Assembly: GCF_039523735.1 (NCBI RefSeq)
Contig: NZ_BAAAFW010000060.1
Location: 1-64,000, forward strand
Length of the DNA stretch: 64,000 nt
Source: Tatumella punctata
GTDB taxonomy: Bacteria; Pseudomonadota; Gammaproteobacteria; Enterobacterales; Enterobacteriaceae
Reading direction: 5' to 3'
The notes beneath the pieces were generated by a model. That model searched no databases, had not been told where the DNA came from, and was given only the letters and a program-made list of their open reading frames with translations. Made by a program: the position numbers and the translations under genes. Each line of letters starts with the position of its first letter. The stretch's first letter is position 1. This document shows, one piece after another, positions 28,753 through 37,780 of the stretch.

Positions 28753-29571
28753 ATGAAACTCGCCAGCCGTTTCAGATCCGCCAATATCATTCGTCGTGAT
28801 CGCCCCTTAACTCATGAGGAGTTATATCGCACTGTTCCCAGTGCTTTCAGTCAGGAGAAACATGATTCCCGCAGTGAGCGTTATACCTATATCCCCACCA
28901 TTACGTTGCTTGAGAGTTTACAGAAAGAAGGTTTTCAGCCGTTCTTTGCCTGCCAGACCCGGGTGCGTGATGCAGGTCGTCGCGAACACACCAAACATAT
29001 GCTGCGCCTGCGCCGTGAAGGTCAGATAGCCGGTAAGCAGGTACCTGAAATTATTTTGCTTAACAGTCATGACGGCTCATCCAGTTATCAGATGCTGCCT
29101 GGGTTATTTCGATTTGTTTGTCAGAATGGATTGATTTGCGGCCAGACCTTCGGTGAGGTCCGTGTCCCCCATAAAGGGGATGTGGTGGATAAAGTGATTG
29201 AAGGCGCGTATGAAGTGCTGGGACTGTTTGACCGCATGGATGAGCAGCGTGATGCGATGCAGGCATTACTGTTACCCCCACCAGCACAACAGGCATTAGC
29301 GCATGCTGCATTAACCTACCGGTTTGGAGAGGAGCACCAGCCGGTCACACCTGAGCAAATTCTGATGCCTCGTCGTTATGAAGATAATACCCCTGACTTA
29401 TGGACCACTTACCAGAGGATACAGGAGAACCTGATTAAAGGAGGATTATCCGGTCGTAACGCCAAAGGGAAACGCAGTCATACCCGGGCCGTTAACGGTA
29501 TTGACGGCGATGTGAAACTTAACCGGGCTTTGTGGGTGATGGCAGAAAACATGCTGCAGTTAGCTTCTTAA
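28753..29571 (+). CDS. DUF932 protein (YfjQ/YafZ family)
   Basis: A 272-residue protein with the DUF932 hallmarks: SAFSQEKHDSRSERYTYIPTI near the N-terminus, a LPGLFRFVCQNGLICG core, and a C-terminal NRALW. The family is related to phage/plasmid LGT_TopA-like proteins of integrated elements; its molecular role is not known. AAAGG precedes the ATG. It starts the cluster DUF932-YfjY-CbeA-CbtA, in the order typical of E. coli CP4 elements. Confidence 0.82.
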   Translation: MKLASRFRSANIIRRDRPLTHEELYRTVPSAFSQEKHDSRSERYTYIPTITLLESLQKEGFQPFFACQTRVRDAGRREHTKHMLRLRREGQIAGKQVPEIILLNSHDGSSSYQMLPGLFRFVCQNGLICGQTFGEVRVPHKGDVVDKVIEGAYEVLGLFDRMDEQRDAMQALLLPPPAQQALAHAALTYRFGEEHQPVTPEQILMPRRYEDNTPDLWTTYQRIQENLIKGGLSGRNAKGKRSHTRAVNGIDGDVKLNRALWVMAENMLQLAS

Positions 29572-29588
29572 TACGGGAGATTTTTCTA

Positions 29589-30069
29589 TGCATTATCTCA
29601 GTGAGTCTTCCGGGGCTTTCACTCTTACCCCCAATGAGCAGCGATCTGTCAAACGGGCACTGACTATCCTGGATAAGTATCTGCGTGAGCCCGGTATTAT
29701 CTTTACCTCCCCCCCGGGAGAGTCAGAGACTGGTTGCGCCTGAAAATGGCCGGGCTGGAGCGGGAGGAGTTTATGGTGCTTTATCTCAGTCAGCAGAATC
29801 AGCTGACAGGCTATGAAACACTGTTTACCGGGACCATCAGCAGTACCCGGGTGCATCCCCGGGAAGTGGTCAAACAGGCTCTGAAGCACAATGCCGCAGC
29901 GGTCATTCTTGCGCATAACCACCCGTCAGGTGCGACAGAAATCAGCCAGCCGGATAAACACATCACTCAGCGGATAGTGAAAGCGTTAGCTCTGGTGGAG
30001 ATACGGGTATTAGACCATTTGATTGTCGGAAATGAAGTGGTTTCTTTTGCTGAGCAGGGTTTGCTGTAA
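29589..30069 (+). pseudogene. RadC-like JAB-domain protein (YfjY/YkfG type), frameshifted
   Basis: The gene starts at ATG 29589 (MHYLSESSGAFTL) and runs into a stop at about 29743. The rest of the family sequence (VRDWLRLKMAGLEREEF, then the JAMM/MPN metal motif ILAHNHPSG) continues in another frame to 30069. The break lies at a run of seven Cs at 29708-29714; one extra C restores the frame. Intact, it would be about 160 residues. The cause is either a true slip mutation or a sequencing error in the homopolymer. An ATG at 29734 could express the catalytic part alone. Confidence 0.8.
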
Positions 30070-30080
30070 CGGAGATTTTC

Positions 30081-30404
30081 ATGCCATTAACCTTACCCCA
30101 TGAATGGGGGCTACAAAACGATATTACCCCACGGTTTGGCGCAAGACTGGTTCAGGAGGGCAACCGTCTGTATTACCTGGCTGACAGGGCTGGTTTGACG
30201 GGAAGCTTAAGGCCAGAGCAGCGACAGAGCCTGGAACATACTTTCCCTCTGTTTATAGCGCAGTTAGAAAATATGCTGCGTTCCGGTGAGCTAAATCCAC
30301 AGCAGCAACATCAGGTGACCATTCAGCTTACGGGGTTAACCTGTATCGCTGATACCCGTGGTAGCTGCGGCTATGTTTACCTTTCTGTTTATCCTGCGCC
30401 GTAA
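30081..30404 (+). CDS. cbeA: Type IV antitoxin CbeA/YfjZ family
   Basis: A 107-residue protein of the YeeU/CbeA family (TPRFGARLVQEGNRLYYLADRAG near the N-terminus, GLTCIADTRGSCGYVYLSVYP at the end). CbeA stabilises MreB and FtsZ filaments and so counters the toxin CbtA without binding it. It lies 36 bp upstream of cbtA and 11 bp after the YfjY-like gene, the normal operon order. Confidence 0.9.
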   Translation: MPLTLPHEWGLQNDITPRFGARLVQEGNRLYYLADRAGLTGSLRPEQRQSLEHTFPLFIAQLENMLRSGELNPQQQHQVTIQLTGLTCIADTRGSCGYVYLSVYPAP

Positions 30405-30440
30405 CACCTTCTGTCTTATTCTTTTCTAAGGATTCTACCC

Positions 30441-30761
30441 ATGCTCATTTCATCTGTACCGGCCTCGGTGCCGGTTTCGTCACGCCTGTCACCCGTACAG
30501 GTCTGGCATCAGCTGTTAACATATCTGCTGGAGCACCATTACGGCCTGACGCTTAACGACACGCCATTTCATGAGGACGCAGTCATTGAGGAACATATCG
30601 ACGCGGGAATCATGCTTGCCGATGCGGTGAATTTTCTTGTGGAACGTTATGAACTGGTACGCATCGACCGTACAGGGTTTAGCTGGCAGGAACAGACTCC
30701 GTACCTCACCGCAACTGACATTCTCCGAGCCAGACGAGCTACCGGATTAATAAATACCTGA
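30441..30761 (+). CDS. cbtA: Type IV toxin CbtA/YkfI family
   Basis: A 106-residue member of the CbtA/YkfI/YpjF toxins, which block polymerisation of MreB and FtsZ. Family features: VWHQLLTYLLEHHYGLTLNDTPF, the middle VIEEHIDAGIMLADAVNFLVERYELVRIDR and the end YLTATDILRARRATG. The N-terminus carries an unusually Val/Ser/Pro-rich segment before LSPVQVW. Paired with the antitoxin directly upstream. Confidence 0.9.
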   Translation: MLISSVPASVPVSSRLSPVQVWHQLLTYLLEHHYGLTLNDTPFHEDAVIEEHIDAGIMLADAVNFLVERYELVRIDRTGFSWQEQTPYLTATDILRARRATGLINT

Positions 30762-30871
30762 ATTCTTCGGGCGTCATTCCTGATTTTTACCTCAGATCTT
30801 CTTACCCTTTTTATTCATCGCACAATGCGCCTGCCACTCCCGACAGGCGTGTTTGCTTTTATGGACGATTA

Positions 30872-31708
30872 ATGATGCATACAGAACCCGCAGTATTAAC
30901 AGGTCATAACGAACTTATCCTTTCGACCAGCATCGAACGAGTGGTGACTGGTCGCGATTCCGCACTTAAACAGATTGAACAACTCATGCATCAGCTTGAT
31001 GCCATTTCACTACTGACCTCAGAGATTGGTGGAGGTACGGCGCCAGACTGGGCGATGAAATCCGGGCACCGCTACGATAGCTGGCTGACCGAAAAGACGG
31101 ATAAAGCAATGCCTGCTATCACCCGCAATATCGACCGCAGTATCTGGCGCGATTTGATGCTGAAGTCCGGCATGATGGCCTTGATGGATGCACAGGCTCG
31201 CGACCAGTGGCATAAGAATCTGGAGGAGGGTGACTTTCCTGCGATCAGCGAAGCGACTATTCTCAGTACTTTTGAGCTGCTACATCTGAACAAAACGGAT
31301 GTCTTTGAGCGTGGGATCATCAACGTGTTCAAAGGTCTGTCATGGGATTACAAAACCAATAGTCCCTGCTGCTTCGGTAAGAAGATCATCATTAACAATC
31401 TGGTGACGCATAACCGCTGGGGCTTTAGCCTTAACTGGGGTTGGCGACGGGATCAACTGGCGGATTTGGAACGAATGCTGTTTCTGCTGGATGGTAAACC
31501 GATCCCTTACAACCGTGGCGATATCTCAACCCGGTTGATGGAGCATATTCGTGATAATCCGGCTAAGGACGTTTACGAAGATGAGTTTTTCAGCATTCGT
31601 TACTATCAGAAGGGAACCGCTCATTTGGTTTTTAAGCGACCGGAGTTAATAGAGAAAATGAATGATATAATCGCAAGGCATTATCCTGGCATGCTTGCCC
31701 AGCGATAA
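30872..31708 (+). CDS. DUF4942 protein
   Basis: A 278-residue soluble protein with the DUF4942 pattern: YDSWLTEKTDKAMPAITRNIDRSIWRDLM, FKGLSWDYKTNSPCCFGKKIIINN, and a C-terminal FFSIRYYQKGTAHLVFKRPEL. DUF4942 genes usually follow the CbeA/CbtA pair in enterobacterial elements, as here. Function unknown. Two adjacent ATGs (30872, 30875) are possible starts; I keep the first. Confidence 0.85.
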   Translation: MMHTEPAVLTGHNELILSTSIERVVTGRDSALKQIEQLMHQLDAISLLTSEIGGGTAPDWAMKSGHRYDSWLTEKTDKAMPAITRNIDRSIWRDLMLKSGMMALMDAQARDQWHKNLEEGDFPAISEATILSTFELLHLNKTDVFERGIINVFKGLSWDYKTNSPCCFGKKIIINNLVTHNRWGFSLNWGWRRDQLADLERMLFLLDGKPIPYNRGDISTRLMEHIRDNPAKDVYEDEFFSIRYYQKGTAHLVFKRPELIEKMNDIIARHYPGMLAQR

Positions 31709-31809
31709 TGGGTTGCATTTTTTAACAAACTTATATGTTGGTATAAATGTTGGTACAATATTTATCGAAAACAATTTTATCAATATAAAACATGTTGATA
31801 GTAATTACG

Positions 31810-31829
31810 TTCGAATCCTATAGGGACCA
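31810..31829. other. Possible attachment site (tRNA 3'-end-like)
   Basis: TTCGAATCCTATAGGGACCA, followed by TTTTTT, resembles a tRNA T-loop, acceptor strand and CCA end, and lies just after the last gene of the element. The matching 5' T-stem is not present, so this is at most a partial tRNA copy such as integration leaves at one end. I find no second copy in the window. Confidence 0.35.
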
Positions 31830-31875
31830 TTTTTTGTTGCCTTTATCTCCGTTCTGGTCTGTTTTTTCTTTTATT

Positions 31876-32100
31876 TCAGCATATAACATTTGCCTGTGGT
31901 TCGCCCTGATCCGCGGTTATCTCTTGTTTACTGTTTTTCTCTGCGTCTGGCACCGGTTTCCCCTCTGATTTTTCCTGATTACGCCCGTTATACAGGGTCG
32001 CTTCCGATATGGCTTCCATCTGCGCAACGGCTGCCACGGTCATATTGTAAGGCAGTAACAGTTTCGCCAGTGTTGCGCTTTACGCTCCGGGAAAATACGT
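31876..32100 (-). pseudogene. IS3-family OrfA remnant
   Basis: The minus strand reads LPYNMTVAAVAQMEAISEATLYNGRNQ...GKPVPDAEKNSKQ and stops at 31876. This is the N-terminal helix-turn-helix part of a transposase OrfA of the type that normally reads LYNWRNQ. Upstream codons (PERKAQ) are in another frame, so it is frameshifted as well as truncated. It marks the right edge of the mobile region. Confidence 0.7.
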
Positions 32101-32207
32101 TTTGGATATCACTCCATGCCACCCAATGTATTTTCAGAGGCGTTAACAACTATTCTGAAATAAAGGCTGAGGGCAACTGCATATTATAAATATGCAGTTG
32201 CTGAGGG

Positions 32208-33617
32208 TTATTGTCTGCGTTTTTTTACAGAGAAGATGATCAGTGAAAATACGGCCACTACCGCCAGTCCTCCGAGGCCGATAAAATAGTTTATATAGCT
32301 AACGATGAAAGGGGTATCACCGCCATTGCGCCAGCCGGTGACTTGTTGTGCAGTGATTTTGTCATCAATTGCGGAGAACTGATAACGGACAAAGCGGGTA
32401 ACAGAGGCTATTTGTGAATCTGTGAGTTGTTTACCAAAAGCCGGCATAGAGACATCACCGTCGCTGCTTTTACGGTTAAGTCCTTCGACGATGGTCATCA
32501 CCAGGTTTTGTGCTGTCGGCGAAGATACTGCAGAATTACTGGTCAACGAAGGGTAAAAATGATCGGCAGTCCCCTGGCCATTTATGCCATGACAGCTGGC
32601 ACACGCGGCGTTATAAAGTTCTGACCCATCTGTTGTTGTGCTGTCTGCGAGGGATGCCTGGTCCCCCTGTCCGCTTATAACCTTATTTATATCCGTGAGC
32701 GGGGGACGTATTGCGGAATGATATGCAGGTGCAGTACTAATGACAGGGACTTGCTTAATCCAGGTGGCAATGGCGTTCAGATCACTGTCACTAAGGTATC
32801 GGAAACTATTCTCAACAGTTTCGGCCATCGGCCCTGCAGCACTGGCCTTACCTGCGATATGTCCGGTTTTGAGATAAACCACTATTTCCTGCTGACTCCA
32901 GCTACCGATACCGCTGTCCTTATCGGGGGTAATATTTGGTGCATACCACCCGCCGAGAGGGCTGCCGGACAAGTTTTTACTTTTATCTTCAGCCATCATC
33001 AGATTACGTGGCGTGTGGCATGTACTGCAATGCCCGAGTACTTCCACAAGGTATTTCCCGCGGTTAACCTGAGGCGGCGAATTAGTGATTTCCCGGAACG
33101 GTTGGTTACTGCTGAATAAAAGGTTCCATCCCCACATTAACTGACGGATATTAAAAGGGAAACTGAGGCTGGTTTTTTCTTCCGGAGCACTATCAACAGG
33201 ATTCACACCATACATAAAATAACTATAGAGCGCATGCAGGTCGGTATCGGTCATTGCATGGTATGCGGTATATGGCATTGCCGGATAAAGATGACTGCCG
33301 TCAGCCGCGATCCCCCGGCGAACCGCATTGGCGAATTCTTTTTCAGTATAGTTACCGATCCCAAAGCTTTCAGAAGGCGTAATGTTACTGGCGATAATCC
33401 GCCCCATTGGCGAATCAATAGCGTTACCGCCAGCGTAAGGTTTTCCGTGAGCAGTTGCCTGACGGTGACATGCGCCACAGTCAGCAGCGACCGCGATATA
33501 TTTACCTTTTGTGATTAATTGCTCAGTCGTATTATTTGCAGAACAGACGGATAAAGGTATCAGTAAACTGAAAGACAGAACGCCTGCCGTTAAAATAGTC
33601 TTTTTTATGTTTATCAT
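32208..33617 (-). CDS. Cytochrome c subunit of periplasmic sugar dehydrogenase
   Basis: A 469-residue triheme cytochrome c: CGACH at 47-51, CSTCH at 197-201 and CASCH at 339-343. It has an N-terminal signal peptide (ending near SVCSA) and a C-terminal membrane helix (FIGLGGLAVVAVFSLIIF) followed by KKRRQ, so it is anchored in the inner membrane facing the periplasm. In the family (gluconate, 2-ketogluconate, sorbitol and fructose dehydrogenases) it passes electrons from the flavin subunit to ubiquinone. It follows the large subunit by 9 bp. Related acetic acid bacterial and Tatumella enzymes oxidise sugars incompletely in the periplasm. Confidence 0.88.
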   Translation of the reverse strand: MINIKKTILTAGVLSFSLLIPLSVCSANNTTEQLITKGKYIAVAADCGACHRQATAHGKPYAGGNAIDSPMGRIIASNITPSESFGIGNYTEKEFANAVRRGIAADGSHLYPAMPYTAYHAMTDTDLHALYSYFMYGVNPVDSAPEEKTSLSFPFNIRQLMWGWNLLFSSNQPFREITNSPPQVNRGKYLVEVLGHCSTCHTPRNLMMAEDKSKNLSGSPLGGWYAPNITPDKDSGIGSWSQQEIVVYLKTGHIAGKASAAGPMAETVENSFRYLSDSDLNAIATWIKQVPVISTAPAYHSAIRPPLTDINKVISGQGDQASLADSTTTDGSELYNAACASCHGINGQGTADHFYPSLTSNSAVSSPTAQNLVMTIVEGLNRKSSDGDVSMPAFGKQLTDSQIASVTRFVRYQFSAIDDKITAQQVTGWRNGGDTPFIVSYINYFIGLGGLAVVAVFSLIIFSVKKRRQ

Positions 33618-33626
33618 ATTTTGTAC

Positions 33627-35216
33627 TCAGATTTCACGGTCAATAATTTCGGCTGCGCGGATACTGAGAGCAACACCAGTCAGGGTGGGGTTAATCACGC
33701 CTGAAGCCGGAATAACCCCGGTTGTTGCCAGGAAAAGATTACTGTGATCCCAGGTTCTGCATTCATGATTTACTACTGAGTTTTCAGGATGGTCGCCCAT
33801 AATAACTGAGCCCATCAGGTGGTCACGGTTTTGCCATCCGGTATTATCTTCCACCACTTCCCCCCCCATCAGGCTGACAAACTTTTGATAATCCTTAACC
33901 ACGACCTCACGGCCGGCCTTTACATAGTCATCAACTTCATAGTGAACGGTAAGCATAGGGATCCCAAGGGCATCCTTACGCGTTTTACTGGGTCTGACTG
34001 TGTTAGTCGCGTGTGGCAGGATCTCGAATACTGTTGAAATATCTACCCAGCGGGCCGCCTGGTGTCTGATTTGCTCATCCAGTTTATGACCGACAATCCC
34101 CTGAGAGATTAAACGCTGAGCGACAGCCATATTCGGAACATTATTCGAGATAGCATGCTTGATTGCAGAGTGTGTTTTACGGAATTCACCGTCACGATAA
34201 TTAAAAATACCGCCTTGCTGAACGGCTCCGCGGCCAGGCCATACAGGTTCATCAGCCAGGAACTGCAGTCCCATCCCCGTGTGATCCATCAGATTACGAC
34301 CGACCTGATCAGAAGTATTAGCGACGTCAGAAATAAGCAACAGCTTTGGTGTTTCAAGGCCATGTGCCGCGACGATAAAATATTTGGCGGTGAGTCTTTT
34401 ATCCTGACCGGTTGAACTGCGCACATGGACAGCCACTATTTTACCTTCCTGGCCTTTTTCTAGTTTCCAGGCGGTAGCATCTGTATGAAGTTGCGCGCCA
34501 GCCTGTTCAGCATGCAGTGCGTGCAGCTCCCCGCTATACATCGAGCCGATTGGACAGACAGGCATACAATTATTATTGCCGCTGCAGGCAGGACGGCCGT
34601 CATAGGGTCTGGTAGCGCGACCGTTTGGCTCATGAATAAAGTGGTAGCCGGCAGGACTCAGGCGGGCTTTCAGACGCTGGAACAGGTAGGTTTCAGCTTC
34701 GGGTTCCATCGGGTAAGGTTTAGATCGCGGAGGAAAGGGGTTACCGCCCTGGCCACTCTGGTCATCGGAGTCACTGCCACAGACTCCCAGCGCTTGCTCT
34801 GCTTTCTGATAATAAGGTTCAAGTTCACTGTATTCGATGGGCCAGTCCCGGCCTACACCATAAAGAGAGTTAAGTTTCATATCATTGGGCAAATATCGCC
34901 AGCATGCTGAGGCCCAGTGCCAGGTGGTTCCGCCTACGAGTTTGAGCATACCCGGACGGAAATCAAATGACCCTGTATTTTCGATATATTGTTCATTATA
35001 AGAGTGATGCGCCCAGGGCATATCAGGGTAGGGTGAGTTATAATTTCCTTTTTTTGATGAATTTCTGAAGTTTTCTACGATTTTCCAGCGCGGGATCCGT
35101 TCTCCGGCTTCGAGAATAATCACAGAATGACCTTTCTGCGCGAGGATATAAGCAGCATTACTGCCCAGGGCACCGGAACCGATAACAATAACATCGGCAT
35201 CATATTGGGTATTCAT
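33627..35216 (-). CDS. FAD-dependent GMC dehydrogenase, large subunit
   Basis: A 529-residue GMC oxidoreductase. The N-terminal dinucleotide motif VIVIGSGALGSNAAYILAQ is followed by ILEAGE, then GGTTWHWASACWRY (FAD-binding), and a C-terminal NPTLTGVALSIRAAEII. It has no signal peptide of its own; in this family the large subunit is exported together with the Tat-carrying small subunit. It oxidises a sugar or sugar acid; the substrate (gluconate, 2-ketogluconate, sorbitol or fructose) cannot be read from the sequence. Order is small-large-cytochrome. Confidence 0.88.
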   Translation of the reverse strand: MNTQYDADVIVIGSGALGSNAAYILAQKGHSVIILEAGERIPRWKIVENFRNSSKKGNYNSPYPDMPWAHHSYNEQYIENTGSFDFRPGMLKLVGGTTWHWASACWRYLPNDMKLNSLYGVGRDWPIEYSELEPYYQKAEQALGVCGSDSDDQSGQGGNPFPPRSKPYPMEPEAETYLFQRLKARLSPAGYHFIHEPNGRATRPYDGRPACSGNNNCMPVCPIGSMYSGELHALHAEQAGAQLHTDATAWKLEKGQEGKIVAVHVRSSTGQDKRLTAKYFIVAAHGLETPKLLLISDVANTSDQVGRNLMDHTGMGLQFLADEPVWPGRGAVQQGGIFNYRDGEFRKTHSAIKHAISNNVPNMAVAQRLISQGIVGHKLDEQIRHQAARWVDISTVFEILPHATNTVRPSKTRKDALGIPMLTVHYEVDDYVKAGREVVVKDYQKFVSLMGGEVVEDNTGWQNRDHLMGSVIMGDHPENSVVNHECRTWDHSNLFLATTGVIPASGVINPTLTGVALSIRAAEIIDREI

Positions 35217-35246
35217 TTTTATCTCACATTAAAATCAATATATTTA

Positions 35247-35768
35247 TTAGTCAGTTAAAATCGTGACTGGCGGTCTGACCCAGTAGTTGGTCTGTCCTCT
35301 TGAATAAGTCGGAATAACCGTTGCGTCTGAGGTCGGGGCATACATCATTGCATCGGTATATGTCACAAACCGGGTATTATCTGTGGCTCTTAATGGCAGC
35401 GGAGTGCCGGTAAAACCCAGGTACCATGCAGAGATGATTTTTTTTACCGTATCCCCGGTTTCCGTCACCGACATAATCCGGTGACCATTTAATTGATCAG
35501 CCCGGGTAATGTTCGCGGCATTCATCGCCTGTATCAGGCGGGTAAGTTTTACGGGGAAATCAGAGTCTTCTTTTGCCAGACAGGTTAAGGCCCGCTGGCT
35601 CAGTAACTGACTCAGCTGAGTTCGTCCGGTTAACAGCAGGGAAAGTTTATAAAAAACAGTGTTATCACTGTTTTGTGACGGGAGCAGTGCCCGGGAAAGG
35701 GCCGGGGTAAAGGCGGCGAAACCGGTGAGGTACAATCCGGTTTTAAGCAGATTTCTACGGGAAAGCAT
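35247..35768 (-). CDS. Small subunit of FAD sugar dehydrogenase (FAD-SLDH family)
   Basis: A 173-residue protein with a twin-arginine signal (LSRRNLLKTGLYLTGFAAF, RR at 4-5), which would carry the large subunit to the periplasm by the Tat system. The mature part fits the FAD-SLDH small-subunit family: WYLGFTGTP and a C-terminal VIPTYSRGQTNYWVRPP. It is the first gene of the three-gene operon; 30 bp separate it from the large subunit. A weak ribosome-binding site precedes the ATG. Confidence 0.82.
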   Translation of the reverse strand: MLSRRNLLKTGLYLTGFAAFTPALSRALLPSQNSDNTVFYKLSLLLTGRTQLSQLLSQRALTCLAKEDSDFPVKLTRLIQAMNAANITRADQLNGHRIMSVTETGDTVKKIISAWYLGFTGTPLPLRATDNTRFVTYTDAMMYAPTSDATVIPTYSRGQTNYWVRPPVTILTD

Positions 35769-36504
35769 ATATATATTAGCCCTTGCAATGTTACGGGATG
35801 TTGTTATTAATCACGCGTTACTTTGTAATGAAATAACCATTTTTTTGTTGGCTAATTGATGCCTTTTATTATCCTGGTTATTTTTAACGGATGCCGCCAA
35901 CAGGTATTTTCCAGGTTACTAAAATAATACTTAATAATCATTATTCCGGTTGTGGCGGACGATTTTCTGGGGCAGTGATTTGAAACAGTGTCAGGTAATA
36001 TTATTTTATTAATTAAAGGTTGAACCGGGGGAGGGGAAGGGTGAGCAGCGGTCTGGCAGTGATCACCACCTCAGGTTTTATTTGATTTATTTAATCTGTT
36101 AATAATTATCAGGGTGTAATTGATTTTATTGTTTAACAATTTATTATTAACAATTAAATTTAATTTTTTGATTATAAGAAATAACACCGGTGCTGTATTC
36201 GCGGATAACAGCTATGCTGTGGCAGCAGTGATTAATTTATTCGACAGTGACTCTATTGCCGGAAGAGTCATCCGGTAATTATTGTTTTTATCCGGTATTG
36301 TTCGGGTCTCTTATGCTTCACATAAAATAATCAATGTTTTTAATGAATAGCAGAACGTCCTGAAAAACCGCCAGCTTCTGTTGTCTGCGGATAACGTGGC
36401 GGGATAAACAAAGCACAGAATAAACCCGCAATGGTGGTTCCGTGATTGTCATCAAATTATCCCGCCGCCTGTTTGTCAGAAGCCCGGCCAGTCGGTGGCG
36501 GGGA
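35769..36504. other. Non-coding 735-bp region upstream of the dehydrogenase operon
   Basis: No gene supported. The left part should hold the promoter for the minus-strand dehydrogenase operon. The stretch 36,060-36,180 is very AT-rich (TTTATTTGATTT, TTTAATTTTTTG). A 3' untranslated part of the YagU-like gene may occupy the right end. Confidence 0.4.
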
Positions 36505-37005
36505 TTATAATTTACCGCGCAGATCTTTGCGGACGGCTTCGATAGTCCAGATCCAAAATGCAGTGCCGACAAATTCAGAAATCAGCGCCTGACTTCCGGC
36601 TATCCACAACCAGCCAGATAAGCCGAGCAGCGGTACTATCAGACCATGGGCGAATACAGACACGCCCACACCAAAAGCGACCCCGTGAAACAGCCGGGCT
36701 TTCGGGAGATATTCGACCAGTACCGAGTAGACAATGGCGATAACCACAGAAAATAAAATATGCACGCCATTGCCGCCCCAGTTAATGCTGTATCCCATCC
36801 ATTGATAGGTCAGGGTATCAATATGGACACCCAGTTTTTCCAGTAATACCAGCGGCGGTGGGAGGGTAGCTGCCGTTCTTGGCGGGATCATTGTTTCAAA
36901 ACCAGACTTAACCAGTGCGGAAATAACCCCCGCAACGATACCAATCAGCACAGATGAAAAAACACGGCGTTCCTGTCGGGGTCTTACGTAAAATAAATTT
37001 AACAT
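36505..37005 (-). CDS. YagU family inner-membrane protein (DUF1440)
   Basis: A 166-residue protein with about four hydrophobic segments (VLIGIVAGVISALVKSGFE, GVHILFSVVIAIVYSVLVEY, GVAFGVGVSVFAHGLIVPLLG, and a C-terminal one) and the PPRT-type loop typical of YagU. E. coli YagU is linked to acid tolerance. I prefer the ATG at 37005 (AAGG 7 bp upstream) to the GTG three codons before it. Confidence 0.85.
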   Translation of the reverse strand: MLNLFYVRPRQERRVFSSVLIGIVAGVISALVKSGFETMIPPRTAATLPPPLVLLEKLGVHIDTLTYQWMGYSINWGGNGVHILFSVVIAIVYSVLVEYLPKARLFHGVAFGVGVSVFAHGLIVPLLGLSGWLWIAGSQALISEFVGTAFWIWTIEAVRKDLRGKL

Positions 37006-37293
37006 TAAGGTCACCTTATATTAGCAATATATTAGTTAACGTTTTGATATATATGCTTATGTAATAAAAGTAACAGAAGCCACTTAAGCAATTACTTAAG
37101 TTTAGTACTATAAAATAAAACTGCACGATTACCTCTGCAGTTAATCTTTCCTCGGATAATGGCAGGACGCCGGATACAGCGACGATGACCCGGCAAGCAG
37201 GCGGAAGGGGGGAATCAGAAGCCACTGAACAGGGGCAGAGACCCGGCAGGTGAATCTTTTGCTAGCAGCCGCATTGCTGCGGCTGTGAAAGTA

Positions 37294-37407
37294 CTATCGC
37301 CGAAAGGTCCGGCGCTGTCTGCCCCGTTCTCTCCATGCGGAGAAACCAAAGTAAACGGCAACGCCGGCCAGAATAATGGCCAGCAGAAGAAGCAAGTCAT
37401 TTCCCAA
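37294..37407 (-). CDS. Possible 37-aa single-pass membrane miniprotein
   Basis: A short minus-strand frame from a TTG at 37407 reads MGNDLLLLLAIILAGVAVYFGFSAWRERGRQRRTFRR. It has one hydrophobic helix followed by a strongly basic tail, a typical pattern for small inner-membrane proteins. There is no convincing ribosome-binding site and the start is non-ATG, so this is a candidate only. Confidence 0.35.
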   Translation of the reverse strand: MGNDLLLLLAIILAGVAVYFGFSAWRERGRQRRTFRR

Positions 37408-37780
37408 AATTAATACCTGAAGTCATTATGTTTAGTGTGGAAATAGTTTAATGATAAGTGATAATTTTTTTAAACATATCGAGGGAAAAATGAGTAAGGA
37501 CAATAATTTACATCAGTTATTTCACTGTTGTTTAACCTGTGTTGAAGCTGCCTGCCACTTGTGATGATAAATCCGTCGGTTTTGATCGGCTCTTGGGCAG
37601 ACTCGCAGGTTCATCTTCAATAATGCCAATTGATGACAGAATTTACTCCGGATCGTCCTGTTACGGGGCAGGCGCCGGGGTAAATGGCCCGAAAAAAGGC
37701 TCATTTCGGGCTGGCAGCCGGCCGGCATACTCGCAGAGTACCGTCACGGGAGCAACGGAGGACTGCAGGTGAAGGGAAGA
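37408..37780. other. Intergenic region with an inverted repeat
   Basis: About 370 bp without a supported gene. GCCCGAAA at 37687-37694 pairs with TTTCGGGC at 37704-37711 (9-base loop), a possible terminator or small-RNA element downstream of the minus-strand SDR gene, though it lacks a T-run. Confidence 0.35.

Noticed and set aside
36318..36572. 84-codon frame near the YagU-like gene
   Set aside because: It overlaps the end of the YagU-like gene in another frame, has no ribosome-binding site and is not protein-like.
37539..37772. 77-codon plus-strand frame in the intergenic region before the SDR gene
   Set aside because: Composition is low-complexity Gly/Ser and there is no ribosome-binding site; an inverted repeat runs through it.
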